From Herpetosiphonaceae bacterium (GTDB lineage Bacteria; Chloroflexota; Chloroflexia; Chloroflexales; Herpetosiphonaceae), in contig JABXJS010000045.1 of the NCBI GenBank assembly GCA_013538855.1, positions 1-64,000 on the forward strand: a stretch of DNA of 64,000 nt. Direction: 5' to 3'. This document shows positions 8,800-16,869 of the stretch, piece by piece. The first letter of the stretch is position 1. Each line of letters starts with the position of its first letter. Below the pieces are notes generated by a model that was not told the origin of the DNA, made no database searches, and saw only the letters and a list, made by a program, of their open reading frames with translations. The position numbers were made by a program, and so were the translations under genes.

Positions 8800-10488
8800 A
8801 TGGCCGTTTCACCTGAAAGCAAGCGCAAGGGGCTAGGCGGGTGGCTAACCGAAGTTGGCCGCTCGTTCTTCCCCAGCATGGGGGCGCGTGAATGGCGTGA
8901 TACGCTGCGTGGCGATCCCGCGCCGCGGCCCAACCCACGCATGCGCGTGCACAGCAACAGTTTCTGGTACCACATTCGTCCACGTTCGCTGCCGGAAGAG
9001 GCCACCGCATGGTACTACACCATGGGCCTGGGCTGGATGTCGTTCTTCTTCTTTGTTTTGGAAGCGATCACCGGCCTCATTTTGATGATCTACTACTCAC
9101 CATCGCCAAACGAGGCGTACCAGTCGATGGTGAAGATCATGAACGACGTGCCGCTCGGCCAGCTTATGCGCAACACGCACCGTCTCGGCGCACACTTTAT
9201 GGTCGCGGTGGTGGTGCTGCATATGATGCGCACCTACTTTACCGCATCCTATAAAGCCCCGCGCCAGTTTATCTGGGTCACGGGCATGGTGCTGCTGCTG
9301 GTCACGCTGCTGCTGTCGTTCTCCGGCTATCTGCTGCCGTGGGATCAGCTGGCCTTCTGGGCGGTGACGATCGGCTCGTCGATGGCCGACGCCGCGCCTG
9401 GCGTTGGTCCGGCGATCGGACGCCTGTTGCGCGGTGGCGCAGAGATTGGCGCAGGCGCGCTGTTACGCTTCTACCTGCTGCACATCTTTATGCTGCCAAT
9501 GCTCACGATCATCCTGATCAGCATCCACTACTATGCCGTGCGCAAGCAGGACATCTCACCAATTCACGAGCTGTTCCGCGATAAAAAACCCACCAAGCGC
9601 AAGATTCCCTTCCTGCCAGATCAGGTCTTTTTTGAATTGGCTGTGATCCTGGTGCTCACATTTGCGTTTATCTTTATCAACAACTTCTTCTGGGATGCGC
9701 ACCTGGAGAACCACGCCAACGCGCTGCAGACGCCGCAGCACACCAAAGCGCCATGGTACTTCTTCTGGCTGCAAGGTATGCTGAAGCTCGGCGACAAGAT
9801 CGTGTGGGGATTGGGCTTCCCAACCATTATCTTTGGTGCGCTGTTCCTGCTGCCGTTTATCGACCGTAATCCGTCGCGGCGGTTTGTTGATCGTAAGTTC
9901 GCTGTGGCAGGCGGCATCATCACCTTCCTGGTGCTGGCTGTGGTCTCCTACGGCGGTCTGCCGGCCTTCGGCATCCAGAAGGTCGCCTCGAACGAGCTAG
10001 CGACCGAGTTTGTGCCGATCGAGACCGAGGGCTATGTTGATGAAGTGCCGTTCGATGAGCTGCCTAATCAAAAGCTCGTGTACAAGCTGTACTTCGATGC
10101 CCAGAAGGGCGAGTATGTCGAAGGCCAGTACGGCATCGCCGAAGGCCCTGCTCCCGAGCAACTGACCGAGGAGACGCGCGAGCTGCTGCTGCAGTTGAAA
10201 GAAGATGTGGCCTACTGGACCGAGTACGACGCTCGCTTTGTGCGCCCGCTGGTCACGTTTACCATCGAGCCATGGCTGCACGGCCAAGCAGACGAGAACA
10301 ACGACGGCATCTTGGAAGCCACCGACACGATCCTGCAAAAGAAAGTGACGCTGGACATCCGCTGGACGAGCGTTCAAGAGGTCGATGGCGAGATTGTCGA
10401 GCAGGACGCCTTCAACACCTACAGCCAGAGCAAGTATATCAACCGCGATGGCAAGGTGGAAATCGGCGCAACGGGACCAACTCAGTAG
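8800..10488 (+). CDS. Cytochrome b, b6-type N-half fused to a subunit-IV-like part, with a C-terminal extension
   Basis: 562 residues. The b-heme ligands are visible as two His pairs. The helix B pair, in NTHRLGA to VLHMM, is 14 apart. The helix D pair, in LLHIFMLP to SIHYY, is 15 apart, which is the b6-type spacing. Residues ~275-400 match subunit IV (PDQVFFELAVI, then about three more helices). The usual PEWY of the Qo site reads APWY. The Cys that holds heme ci in b6f is replaced (YTMGLG instead of YCLGG). After the last helix there is a soluble extension of ~155 residues rich in acidic residues, not seen in ordinary cytochrome b. Strong GAGGAG before the ATG; follows the Rieske gene by 27 nt. 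Confidence 0.93.
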   Translation: MAVSPESKRKGLGGWLTEVGRSFFPSMGAREWRDTLRGDPAPRPNPRMRVHSNSFWYHIRPRSLPEEATAWYYTMGLGWMSFFFFVLEAITGLILMIYYSPSPNEAYQSMVKIMNDVPLGQLMRNTHRLGAHFMVAVVVLHMMRTYFTASYKAPRQFIWVTGMVLLLVTLLLSFSGYLLPWDQLAFWAVTIGSSMADAAPGVGPAIGRLLRGGAEIGAGALLRFYLLHIFMLPMLTIILISIHYYAVRKQDISPIHELFRDKKPTKRKIPFLPDQVFFELAVILVLTFAFIFINNFFWDAHLENHANALQTPQHTKAPWYFFWLQGMLKLGDKIVWGLGFPTIIFGALFLLPFIDRNPSRRFVDRKFAVAGGIITFLVLAVVSYGGLPAFGIQKVASNELATEFVPIETEGYVDEVPFDELPNQKLVYKLYFDAQKGEYVEGQYGIAEGPAPEQLTEETRELLLQLKEDVAYWTEYDARFVRPLVTFTIEPWLHGQADENNDGILEATDTILQKKVTLDIRWTSVQEVDGEIVEQDAFNTYSQSKYINRDGKVEIGATGPTQ

Positions 10489-10554
10489 CATACAATCGGG
10501 CGGGCGGTGAGCAATCAGCGCCTGCCCGGATTGCTGATCGGCAGAGGATCATCA

Positions 10555-11430
10555 ATGACCAAGAATATAGCGATTTCGCTGTTTTTCGCGCTGGCGACCG
10601 TCGCGCTGCTTGGCTATATCTGGTTTGGGCAAACCAACCAGCGGCTTGCAGCGACCAACAACCGCCAGCTCGCTGAACAGATTGAGTTTGGTCAGCGCAA
10701 CTATGAGCAGTACTGCGCCGCCTGTCATAATCTAGACGGCAGCGGTAATGGCCCAGCCTACCCCGCACCTGCGCTGAACCAGCTTCAGGCCACCAAAGGC
10801 CCTGGCACAGAGGCCTACACGACCACCAACGGTATTCAGAAAAAGTACGGCTCGCTGCGCAACTATATTGAGTTCACCATCGCCTATGGCGTGCGCGGCT
10901 CGCCCATGCCCGCCTGGAAGGCCAACGGTATGCGCGACGACCAGGTGCAGGCGATTGCCGCCTATATCATGTCGATGCAGGGTGGCGCTGTCACGCAGGA
11001 CGCCCAGCAGTCCGCCGCCGTCTGGAAAGAGACGGAGGTTGCGAAGCTTCCGCCAACGCCAACGCCAAGCATTCCGAAGCCAGAGGACCCGGTGGCCGCA
11101 GCAGGCTACGATCTGTTCTTCGGCGCTGCCGGCTGCTACGGCTGCCACAATGTTAGCGATAAGCCGCTGGCCGGTCCGGGCCTTGCGGGCCTCTTTGGGC
11201 CAAACGGCACCGCCGCCTATGGCACCACGCTGCCCAACGGCGAGCCAGTGAACGAAGAGAACGTGCATGCCTGGATCGTCAACGGCGGCGGCGGCCCTGA
11301 CGTCGGACCCGAGTCGCAGGACGGCCAGAACTATGGCCCGATGCCCGCTCGCGGCGGCCAGACGGCACAGAGCCTGCCGGATGAGGATATCGATAAAATC
11401 ATTGCGTATCTGAAAACCCTCGAACGCTAA
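10555..11430 (+). CDS. Membrane-anchored di-heme cytochrome c
   Basis: 291 residues. One N-terminal membrane helix (~4-25) is followed by two cytochrome c domains with heme sites CAACH (54-58) and CYGCH (194-198). Likely axial Met ligands are Met118 (SPMPAW) and Met263 (YGPMPA). The domains are joined by a PTPTPS linker. It should take electrons from the Rieske protein, like cytochrome c1, and pass them to an oxidase or a soluble carrier. The ATG was chosen over an upstream GTG because AGAGGA precedes it and the hydrophobic helix then starts at the N-terminus. Third gene of the operon. Confidence 0.93.
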   Translation: MTKNIAISLFFALATVALLGYIWFGQTNQRLAATNNRQLAEQIEFGQRNYEQYCAACHNLDGSGNGPAYPAPALNQLQATKGPGTEAYTTTNGIQKKYGSLRNYIEFTIAYGVRGSPMPAWKANGMRDDQVQAIAAYIMSMQGGAVTQDAQQSAAVWKETEVAKLPPTPTPSIPKPEDPVAAAGYDLFFGAAGCYGCHNVSDKPLAGPGLAGLFGPNGTAAYGTTLPNGEPVNEENVHAWIVNGGGGPDVGPESQDGQNYGPMPARGGQTAQSLPDEDIDKIIAYLKTLER

Positions 11431-11495
11431 CTCACGCTGGCAGGCGGCGATCAGCGATTGCCGCCACGCCACGCTGAATCAAAGGAGCTGTGTCC

Positions 11496-12170
11496 ATGCT
11501 GAAAAAAATGGGCTTTAGTGGCATCGACGTTGCATTATTTGCCGTGTTTGCCATTGTCTACGCGGTGTTCGGGGTGCTCTGGACGCTCAACTTGACTCCG
11601 CTTGGCCCAGCCTCAGAGGCAAACCTGCTTGAGAAAAAAGAGCTGGTTTACTACGGCCTCTGGCTGTGCGCGGTGGCCTATGCGGTGCTGGCAAACTCGT
11701 TTGTCCTGCGCAACAAGTCGCCCAAGGGCGGACTGATCGCCTTTCCGATCACCATCGCCGTTATGGCAGTTGTGTTCTTCGCCCTGACGGCGCTGACTAA
11801 CTGGCTGAAGGACCCAACCACCATCGCGCCTTCAACCAAGATTCTCAGCATCTCCATCGGCGACCTGCTGGTGCTGCTGCCGGTGGTCTCGGCGGTGATC
11901 GTATTCATCATCGCCTGGCTCGGCGCTGGCCTTACCAACCATATGCGCGGCCAGCCAGTCACGCAAGGCTTTATTCGCCTCGGCGTGGCGCTGATGGCCT
12001 TCCCGCTGGTCCAACAGACAGTGCTGTTCTTCTTCCCGCGCTGGGATGACGAGGTGCGCGGCGTCGTGACGGTTGGCGCGATGAGCCTTGGGCTGCTCTG
12101 GGGCCTGTTCCTGGGCGGTGCGATCGGCTCAAACCTGCGCAAGCCGCCGAGCGATCCGGCCAACGCCTAA
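11496..12170 (+). CDS. Polytopic membrane protein of the bc operon, unknown
   Basis: About 224 residues with roughly six hydrophobic helices (~10-32, 52-68, 80-100, 124-146, 164-182, 194-215). No cofactor ligands stand out: there is no conserved His pair or Cys motif. It ends a four-gene unit with the Rieske, cytochrome b and cytochrome c genes and is followed at once by a strong terminator, so a role as an extra subunit or assembly factor of that complex is a reasonable inference. AAAGGAG lies 8 nt before the ATG; an in-frame GTG two codons upstream is too close to it. Confidence 0.75.
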   Translation: MLKKMGFSGIDVALFAVFAIVYAVFGVLWTLNLTPLGPASEANLLEKKELVYYGLWLCAVAYAVLANSFVLRNKSPKGGLIAFPITIAVMAVVFFALTALTNWLKDPTTIAPSTKILSISIGDLLVLLPVVSAVIVFIIAWLGAGLTNHMRGQPVTQGFIRLGVALMAFPLVQQTVLFFFPRWDDEVRGVVTVGAMSLGLLWGLFLGGAIGSNLRKPPSDPANA

Positions 12171-12186
12171 ACACCAGATCACCAGT

Positions 12187-12218
12187 GGCTCCGATCACAT
12201 ATGATCGGAGCCTTTTTT
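12187..12218 (+). terminator. Terminator of the respiratory operon
   Basis: An 11-bp perfect stem (GGCTCCGATCA / TGATCGGAGCC), a 4-nt loop and six T residues, 17 nt after the stop of the last gene of the operon. Confidence 0.92.
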
Positions 12219-12233
12219 ATTAAAATGCTTAAC

Positions 12234-12262
12234 TTGCGGCACACAGAGGGCTGTGCTAGACT
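12234..12262 (+). promoter_or_regulatory. Possible promoter of the apt pair
   Basis: TTGCGG and TAGACT are 17 nt apart, directly downstream of the previous operon's terminator and about 110 nt before the next gene. Four of six bases match in each box, so this is only suggestive. Confidence 0.35.
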
Positions 12263-12370
12263 CAAGCGGAATATCCTCTGATAACAAGCCTATAGGGGCT
12301 TGGACCACCATCACAACACTGATGTAGCCGACACTGGCGTGTCTGAGTCCCCGAGCATGAGGAGATAGCG

Positions 12371-12835
12371 ATGGCCATTACAGATCGCATGTTGATTGGT
12401 GCCATTGCCAGCAATCCCGGCGATTATAATGGTGCTGGTCAGGCGCGCTATTGCTTTAAAGACGAAAGAATCTACTTCTCCAGCGCCGCTGAGCCTGCAC
12501 CGGAAGATGCAAACAATGCCTATATCGACCTACCGGCACTCAACCCCGATGGGTCGAAGAAATTAATTACAGCCTTTCAGCGCTTTATCAAGCGCTGGCC
12601 CGAGGAGCGCCAGGCCGAGCTAGAGCGCTTTGGCCAGCGGCGCGGGTGGGATCTGGCGATGGAGCTGCACTATGGCGGCGGTGCGCTGACCGATGAAGAG
12701 GCCGCCGAGTGGCGCGAAATTGTCGATGGGCGGCTGCGCCAGCTGGTCAACGAGGCCCGTAAGATGATCGAGTCCGGGCCAACTGGCGGCGGCAGCAGCA
12801 GCGGCGGCAGTAAAAAGCGAGGAAAATCTGCATGA
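12371..12835 (+). CDS. Hypothetical protein coupled to apt
   Basis: 154 residues, no recognised family. The N-terminal half (~1-75) looks like a small globular domain (GDYNGAGQARYCFKDERIYF). It is followed by charged helices (~70-130) and a flexible tail of Gly, Ser and Lys (~135-154), which suggests a nucleic-acid or protein-contact tail. GAGGAG lies 6 nt before the ATG. The stop overlaps the apt start (ATGA), which implies coupled translation and perhaps a role in purine salvage, though nothing in the sequence proves it. Confidence 0.65.
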   Translation: MAITDRMLIGAIASNPGDYNGAGQARYCFKDERIYFSSAAEPAPEDANNAYIDLPALNPDGSKKLITAFQRFIKRWPEERQAELERFGQRRGWDLAMELHYGGGALTDEEAAEWREIVDGRLRQLVNEARKMIESGPTGGGSSSGGSKKRGKSA

Positions 12836-13356
12836 GCGAGCAGCCAGCATGGGCCAACCTGATCCGCAATGTCCCCGATTTTCCAGAGCCGGGCGTTCAG
12901 TTTAAGGATATTACGCCGCTGCTCGCAAACGGCGCGGCGTTCCATGCCGTGATCGACGAGTTCATCGCCCGCTACGCCGACCTCCAGATCGATGCAATTG
13001 TGGGCATCGAGTCGCGCGGCTTTATCTTTGGCGCGCCGGTGGCGCACGAGCTAGGCGTTGGCCTGGTGCCAATTCGTAAGCCTGGCAAGCTGCCTGCCGA
13101 CACCATCGGCATCGAGTATCAGCTGGAGTACGGCACAAATCGGCTGGAGATTCACCGCGATGCGCTGCAGCCTGGTGCACGGGTGGTGCTGCTCGACGAT
13201 GTGCTCGCCACCGGCGGCACGATGCTGGCCGCACGCAGCCTGCTGCACAAGCTCAACGTCGAAGTGCTTGAGCATGCCTTCGTCATCGAGCTGGCCTTCT
13301 TGAAAGGCCGTGAGCGCCTGCAGCCCGATCCGATCTTTACGCTGCTCACCTACTAG
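12832..13356 (+). CDS. apt: Adenine phosphoribosyltransferase
   Basis: 174 residues, normal length for Apt. The PRPP-binding motif is VVLLDDVLATGGTMLA (~117-132). The N-terminal NVPDFPEPGVQFKDITPLL and the FIFGAPVAHELGVGLVPIRKPGKLP stretch are diagnostic of Apt. It makes AMP from adenine and PRPP (purine salvage, cytoplasm). It overlaps the hypothetical gene before it by 4 nt, and a two-way hairpin follows the stop. Confidence 0.97.
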   Translation: MSEQPAWANLIRNVPDFPEPGVQFKDITPLLANGAAFHAVIDEFIARYADLQIDAIVGIESRGFIFGAPVAHELGVGLVPIRKPGKLPADTIGIEYQLEYGTNRLEIHRDALQPGARVVLLDDVLATGGTMLAARSLLHKLNVEVLEHAFVIELAFLKGRERLQPDPIFTLLTY

Positions 13357-13373
13357 TCTCGCGCCATTGCTAG

Positions 13374-13419
13374 CGCCAGATGCCGCTCAGCCGTACGCTG
13401 ACGCGGCGTCTGGTGTTTT
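13374..13419. terminator. Terminator between apt and the convergent hydrolase gene
   Basis: A long hairpin: CCAGATGCCGCTCAGC pairs with GCTGACGCGGCGTCTGG, leaving one bulged base and one G-U pair, with a short CGTA loop. TGTTTTA follows on the plus strand. It can stop transcripts from both converging genes. Confidence 0.75.
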
Positions 13420-14077
13420 AGCGAATGCGGCAGAAGGCCGCCAGCAGCGCCCAGATAATCTCCATCTGGTCGACCATGCCATGGTCAGCCTCTAGCAGCA
13501 CGAGGCTGACCGCCGCGCGCTGCTGAGCAAAGGCGACGCTAGCGGTGTAGGGCACGCTCGCGTCGTGCTTGCCGTGGATGATCAGTGTTGGCTGCGGACA
13601 CTCTAGGCCATCAGGGCGGTAGCGCTCGGCATCGGCCAGCAGGCCGTAGTGCACCGGCAGCTCGGCGCTGTCGCGGTAGTTGTAGAACGAGTGCCAGCCG
13701 CTCGTGGCCCAGCTATCTAGCTCGGCGCTGCTCATCTGACGGCGGCGGTTGGCGGCAAAGTCGAGTGCTGGCGCGAGCAAAATCGCCGCTTGCACGTGCT
13801 GCGGCAGCCGGTCGGCGACATGTAGCGCCACTTGGCCACCAAGGCTCGAGCCGATCAGCGCCACCGGCTGATCTGGCTGAGCACACACGAGCGCGCAGGT
13901 CGCGTCGATCATGGCCGTGAGAGTCAGATGGGCGAAGTCAGGCAGATTCAGGTCGGGGATGTGCAGCTCATGGCCATGCTCAGCCAAGCGCTGGGCCAGC
14001 CAGCGGCCCTTGGTGCTGTCCGGCGATGAAGCAAAGCCATGCAGATAGATAAAGCGGGTTTGCGTGGTTCGGCTCAT
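13418..14077 (-). CDS. Small alpha/beta hydrolase (YqiA-like esterase)
   Basis: 219 residues, a compact alpha/beta hydrolase. It starts with the FIYLHGFASSPDS oxyanion segment (~9-21). The nucleophile is Ser96 or nearby in GSSLGG (GxSxGG), Asp lies in HGKHDASVPY (~170) and His in EADHGMVD (~200). This fits the UPF0227/YqiA group of ~190-220 residue esterases acting on small acyl esters. The substrate is unknown. It is transcribed alone and converges on apt. Confidence 0.85.
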   Translation of the reverse strand: MSRTTQTRFIYLHGFASSPDSTKGRWLAQRLAEHGHELHIPDLNLPDFAHLTLTAMIDATCALVCAQPDQPVALIGSSLGGQVALHVADRLPQHVQAAILLAPALDFAANRRRQMSSAELDSWATSGWHSFYNYRDSAELPVHYGLLADAERYRPDGLECPQPTLIIHGKHDASVPYTASVAFAQQRAAVSLVLLEADHGMVDQMEIIWALLAAFCRIR

Positions 14078-14750
14078 AGAACCCCCTGTCGAGAAGTGTG
14101 GTTGATACGCCTGAGCAGCGGCGCGCTAGCACGGAAGAAGTCGCTATGGGGCATGATAGCACCACGCTCCTGGACAAGTGCCATCGCGCACCTGCTCTGC
14201 CCGCTAGCATAGCCACATTGGTATGGCTCATGGTTCATTGCCTATTGTACTTGCATATCACAGTTAGAGTTCAGAGAATTGACCAGCACGGCTTAAACCG
14301 CCCACATCACGATTTCCAGCATTGTTTCATCCCGTTTAGACGTGAACATGCCATATCCTGCGTGCAGAGTAGCATCCTGACAAGGGCTTGGGGCTGCACC
14401 CCGCTCACTCAGGTTGATTCGCAGGAACTGGTATAAGCTAGCATGTTGCACTGTGGTATGGAGAGCAACCTCCAGTACCAGAGAGCACACGTTGGTATGC
14501 AGATGAAGGCAGAGAACCTAGTTCATACAGGGGAACACTGACATTCTGTGCATGAATGTGCTAGTTGGCAATAGAAGATAGAGACACGCGCACCGCGCGA
14601 TTTCTGGTATGCGCCTTAGCGCTCCATATCGCTCCAGGCAGTGTATGCAACCTGGTAGACAACACCAGCAGACGGTTTGTAGGTACAGCGCTCAACACCA
14701 AGGTAGAACGGTGAGGGTGGTTGCCTACCGACTGATCCCGCAAGGAGCAG
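14078..14750. other. Gene-poor stretch, nothing recognised
   Basis: About 670 bp with only short frames, none of which has a convincing ribosome-binding site, domain or codon pattern. Base composition is less GC-rich than the neighbouring genes. It lies between the hydrolase start and a broken small gene, so it may be decayed sequence. Confidence 0.5.
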
Positions 14751-14976
14751 CTAGATCCAAACACCCTCGCGGCCCGGTGTCTGCCGATAGCCCGCTTGAT
14801 CCCACACCTCATACAGCACCCACGGGGCGGATGTTGGCGTGAACTCGTAGGGCATCTGAGCTCGTTACTGGTACCGTCCAAGAACCCTGGTCATTCTCGA
14901 TGAGCAGCGTGGCGCTCAGCACGGAAAAGGGTTGCCACGGCTTGGTATTGGTTATCGTCAGGTAACGCATGTGCAT
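14751..14976 (-). pseudogene. Frameshifted small protein gene (~75 residues)
   Basis: The ATG has AGAAGGG upstream and opens a frame with protein-like composition (LTITNTKPWQPFSVLSATLL) that ends in VTSSDA. From there the +1 frame continues equally well with PYEFTPTSAPWVLYEVWDQ and stops at a TAG. Joining the two parts needs one base change, so this looks like one small beta-rich protein broken by a single-base indel, either real or a sequencing error. No family was recognised. Confidence 0.45.
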
Positions 14977-15119
14977 GATGGCCCTTCTCTCAAGACAATT
15001 GGATTGGATCACGTGTGCTGCGCACACTATAGCAGAGGGCAGGCGGCCTGAACACCATGTTCAAACAAAGCGCGCCGCAGGTAATCACCCACGACACGCC
15101 TTGCGTCAGCAATCAGCGC

Positions 15120-15479
15120 CTAATCGGTCACAACAGCACCGCGCGCCAGCATGCCCAGGCCAGCGATCACAATAAAGATTGGCCAGAGCTTGCCCCAGCT
15201 CAAGTTGAACAGGAAGATCAGCGCCACCGCCAGCGGGGCCAACCCGCCAACAAAGGTGTTGGCCACCTGCGGCGTGATGCGGCCTGCGCGGCGGTAGAAG
15301 TTGTAGGCCGAGGCAAACGCACCAATTGCCGGAATGAGAATAAACAGCGCCCACCAGTTGTCGAGCCTGACGTCGGTGTAGGTGGTCACCAGCAGCACAA
15401 CCCCAACGAGAATTAGGACCAGCCCAATGATCCAGGTGTTGTTGGTGTGCTCACGGCGTGATGGAACAGGGTCTTGCAT
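15120..15479 (-). CDS. Small four-helix membrane protein
   Basis: 119 residues with four hydrophobic segments (~16-34, 42-58, 75-93, 95-112). The first pair with the spacing WIIGLVLILVGVVLLV and WWALFILIPAIG resembles the LiaF/PspC-adjacent TM modules (DUF5668-like), but the match is by eye only. A strong GAGGAGG lies 7 nt before the ATG. The gene stands alone on the minus strand. Confidence 0.75.
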   Translation of the reverse strand: MQDPVPSRREHTNNTWIIGLVLILVGVVLLVTTYTDVRLDNWWALFILIPAIGAFASAYNFYRRAGRITPQVANTFVGGLAPLAVALIFLFNLSWGKLWPIFIVIAGLGMLARGAVVTD

Positions 15480-15601
15480 CAGCGTTCCTCCTCATAAGGT
15501 TCCAGAGTTGAACAAGGTAGGAACATTATCGCACACTGGGCCAACAATTAAGCTCAAAGTACTAGGCGTGAGTATGACCTTTGTCACACCACGCACGTGG
15601 G

Positions 15602-16465
15602 CTAGCCTGGGCGCTGACCGATCGCGACAATCTCTAGGTGCGTGGCAAAGAAATTGGCTTGATTCAACAAGTACACTGGCGAGGCTGGATCGACGAGCAT
15701 CTCAAACGCCGCCTGCGTCTCGGCGTCCATCGAGTCAGCGGCGCGCTGGCGCAGATCGCTTAAGTAGGCGCTGTAGAAGGTGCGCTCATCGGCGCTGAGC
15801 GGGGCCTGGTGGTTGAGCGTGTAGGTCTTAAGTTGGCACTGCGTCAGCCCAGCTAGGTCAAATAGCTCGCACAGGTGGCGGCCAGCGAAAAACTTGGTGC
15901 TGTTGGCGCTGGTGGTCTGCAGATGCTCAAGCTGCGCCTGGCGCACAGCTAGCTCCAGCTCGGCGGGCCAGGGGAGCAGGTGGCTATGCAGCGTGTCGTT
16001 CTCGAGAATCATCACGTGGCCGCCAGGGCGCACAACCCGGCGTAGCTCGCGCAGGGCGCGCAGCGGATCGGGCAGGCTGTAGAGGCTGTGGGCGCACCAG
16101 ACCGCGTCAAAAGTCGCGTCGGCGTAGGGCAGCGCGTTGATGTCGGCCTGCTCCAAACGAATGCGCTCGCGGTTTGGCGCAGACTGCACCGTTTGCGCCG
16201 CAACCTGCAGAAAGGCCGGCGAGAGATCGACGCCGACCACGCTGCCGGTGGGGCCGACGCGCTGCGCCAGCCAGGCGAGGTACACACCGTCGCCACAGGC
16301 CATGTCAAGCACGTTCGCGCCGGGCTGGAGCGGCAGCTCTGCGATGATCGCGTGTAGCTCGCTGGCGCAGGCACGATGGAGGGCGGCGAGCATTGGCGCA
16401 TAGGCGGGCAGCGCATCGTTTGGCAGCCCTGCGCCAGCTTCATTGGAAAAGGCAACAGTGTTCAT
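15602..16465 (-). CDS. SAM-dependent methyltransferase (UbiE/class I type)
   Basis: About 287 residues. Motif I is ANVLDMACGDGVYLAWLA (~49-66), followed by VVGVDLS (~74-80), ADINALPYADATFDAVWCAHSLY (~105-127) and LRELRRVVRPGGHVMI (~136-151). These are the class I methyltransferase motifs of the UbiE/Ubie-like group acting on small molecules. The ATG chosen has GAGGA 4 nt upstream. A longer frame starts within the repeat region beyond and is rejected. The C-terminal 120 residues probably form the substrate lid; substrate unknown. Confidence 0.88.
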   Translation of the reverse strand: MNTVAFSNEAGAGLPNDALPAYAPMLAALHRACASELHAIIAELPLQPGANVLDMACGDGVYLAWLAQRVGPTGSVVGVDLSPAFLQVAAQTVQSAPNRERIRLEQADINALPYADATFDAVWCAHSLYSLPDPLRALRELRRVVRPGGHVMILENDTLHSHLLPWPAELELAVRQAQLEHLQTTSANSTKFFAGRHLCELFDLAGLTQCQLKTYTLNHQAPLSADERTFYSAYLSDLRQRAADSMDAETQAAFEMLVDPASPVYLLNQANFFATHLEIVAIGQRPG

Positions 16466-16569
16466 TGAATCCTCGGCTTGTGTTTGCTTCACGTGCGATA
16501 AGAATTCAATATGCGTGCCAGGATCGGCACTCGCCTGCGGGCTGGCAGTGAAGCTGACACTGTCCATGA

Positions 16570-16869
16570 AAAAACCGCCGATTAAGCACGGCGGTATGGT
16601 TCAACATACTACCAAATAGCGCCACGCTATGTGGACAGCGCGCGCGATCAGCGGCCTGACAGTCGCAACAAAAACCGCCGATTTAGCACGGCGGTGTGGT
16701 TCAACATACTACCAAATAGCGCCACGCTATGTGGACAGCGCGCGCGATCAGCGGCCTGACGCTCGCAACAAAAACCGCCGATTTAGCACGGCGGTGTGGT
16801 TCAACCAGCATCCATTGCGTCGCGCTAGTGGACAGCGCGTGCGATCAGCGGCCTGACAGTCGACAAAAA
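16570..16869. repeat. Three tandem 100-bp repeats carrying a terminator and the 3' end of the glycosyltransferase gene
   Basis: The same unit appears three times with an exact 100-bp period. Units 1 and 2 are nearly identical; unit 3 differs in the middle. Each unit holds a hairpin (ACCGCCG with CGGCGGT) that acts as a terminator on the minus strand, then a segment equal to the last ~15 codons of the neighbouring glycosyltransferase. Unit 3 contains the real 3' end and stop of that gene. Units 1 and 2 are therefore duplicated gene ends plus terminators. Confidence 0.9.
16770..16795 (-). terminator. Terminator of the pterin operon (third repeat copy)
   Basis: On the minus strand, ACCGCCG and CGGCGGT form a 7-bp stem with an 8-nt loop, followed by a T run. 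It sits about 30 nt after the glycosyltransferase stop. Two more copies lie 100 and 200 bp further on. Confidence 0.75.

Noticed and set aside
14098-14436. 112-residue plus-strand frame
   Set aside because: No ribosome-binding site, no domain and unusual composition for this genome.
16466-16567. Longer N-terminus for the methyltransferase starting in the repeat
   Set aside because: The chosen ATG has a well-placed GAGGA; the upstream start has none and lies in the tandem repeat.
16570-16869. CRISPR-like reading of the three 100-bp repeats
   Set aside because: The units are nearly identical throughout with no unique spacers, and they contain coding sequence from the neighbouring gene.
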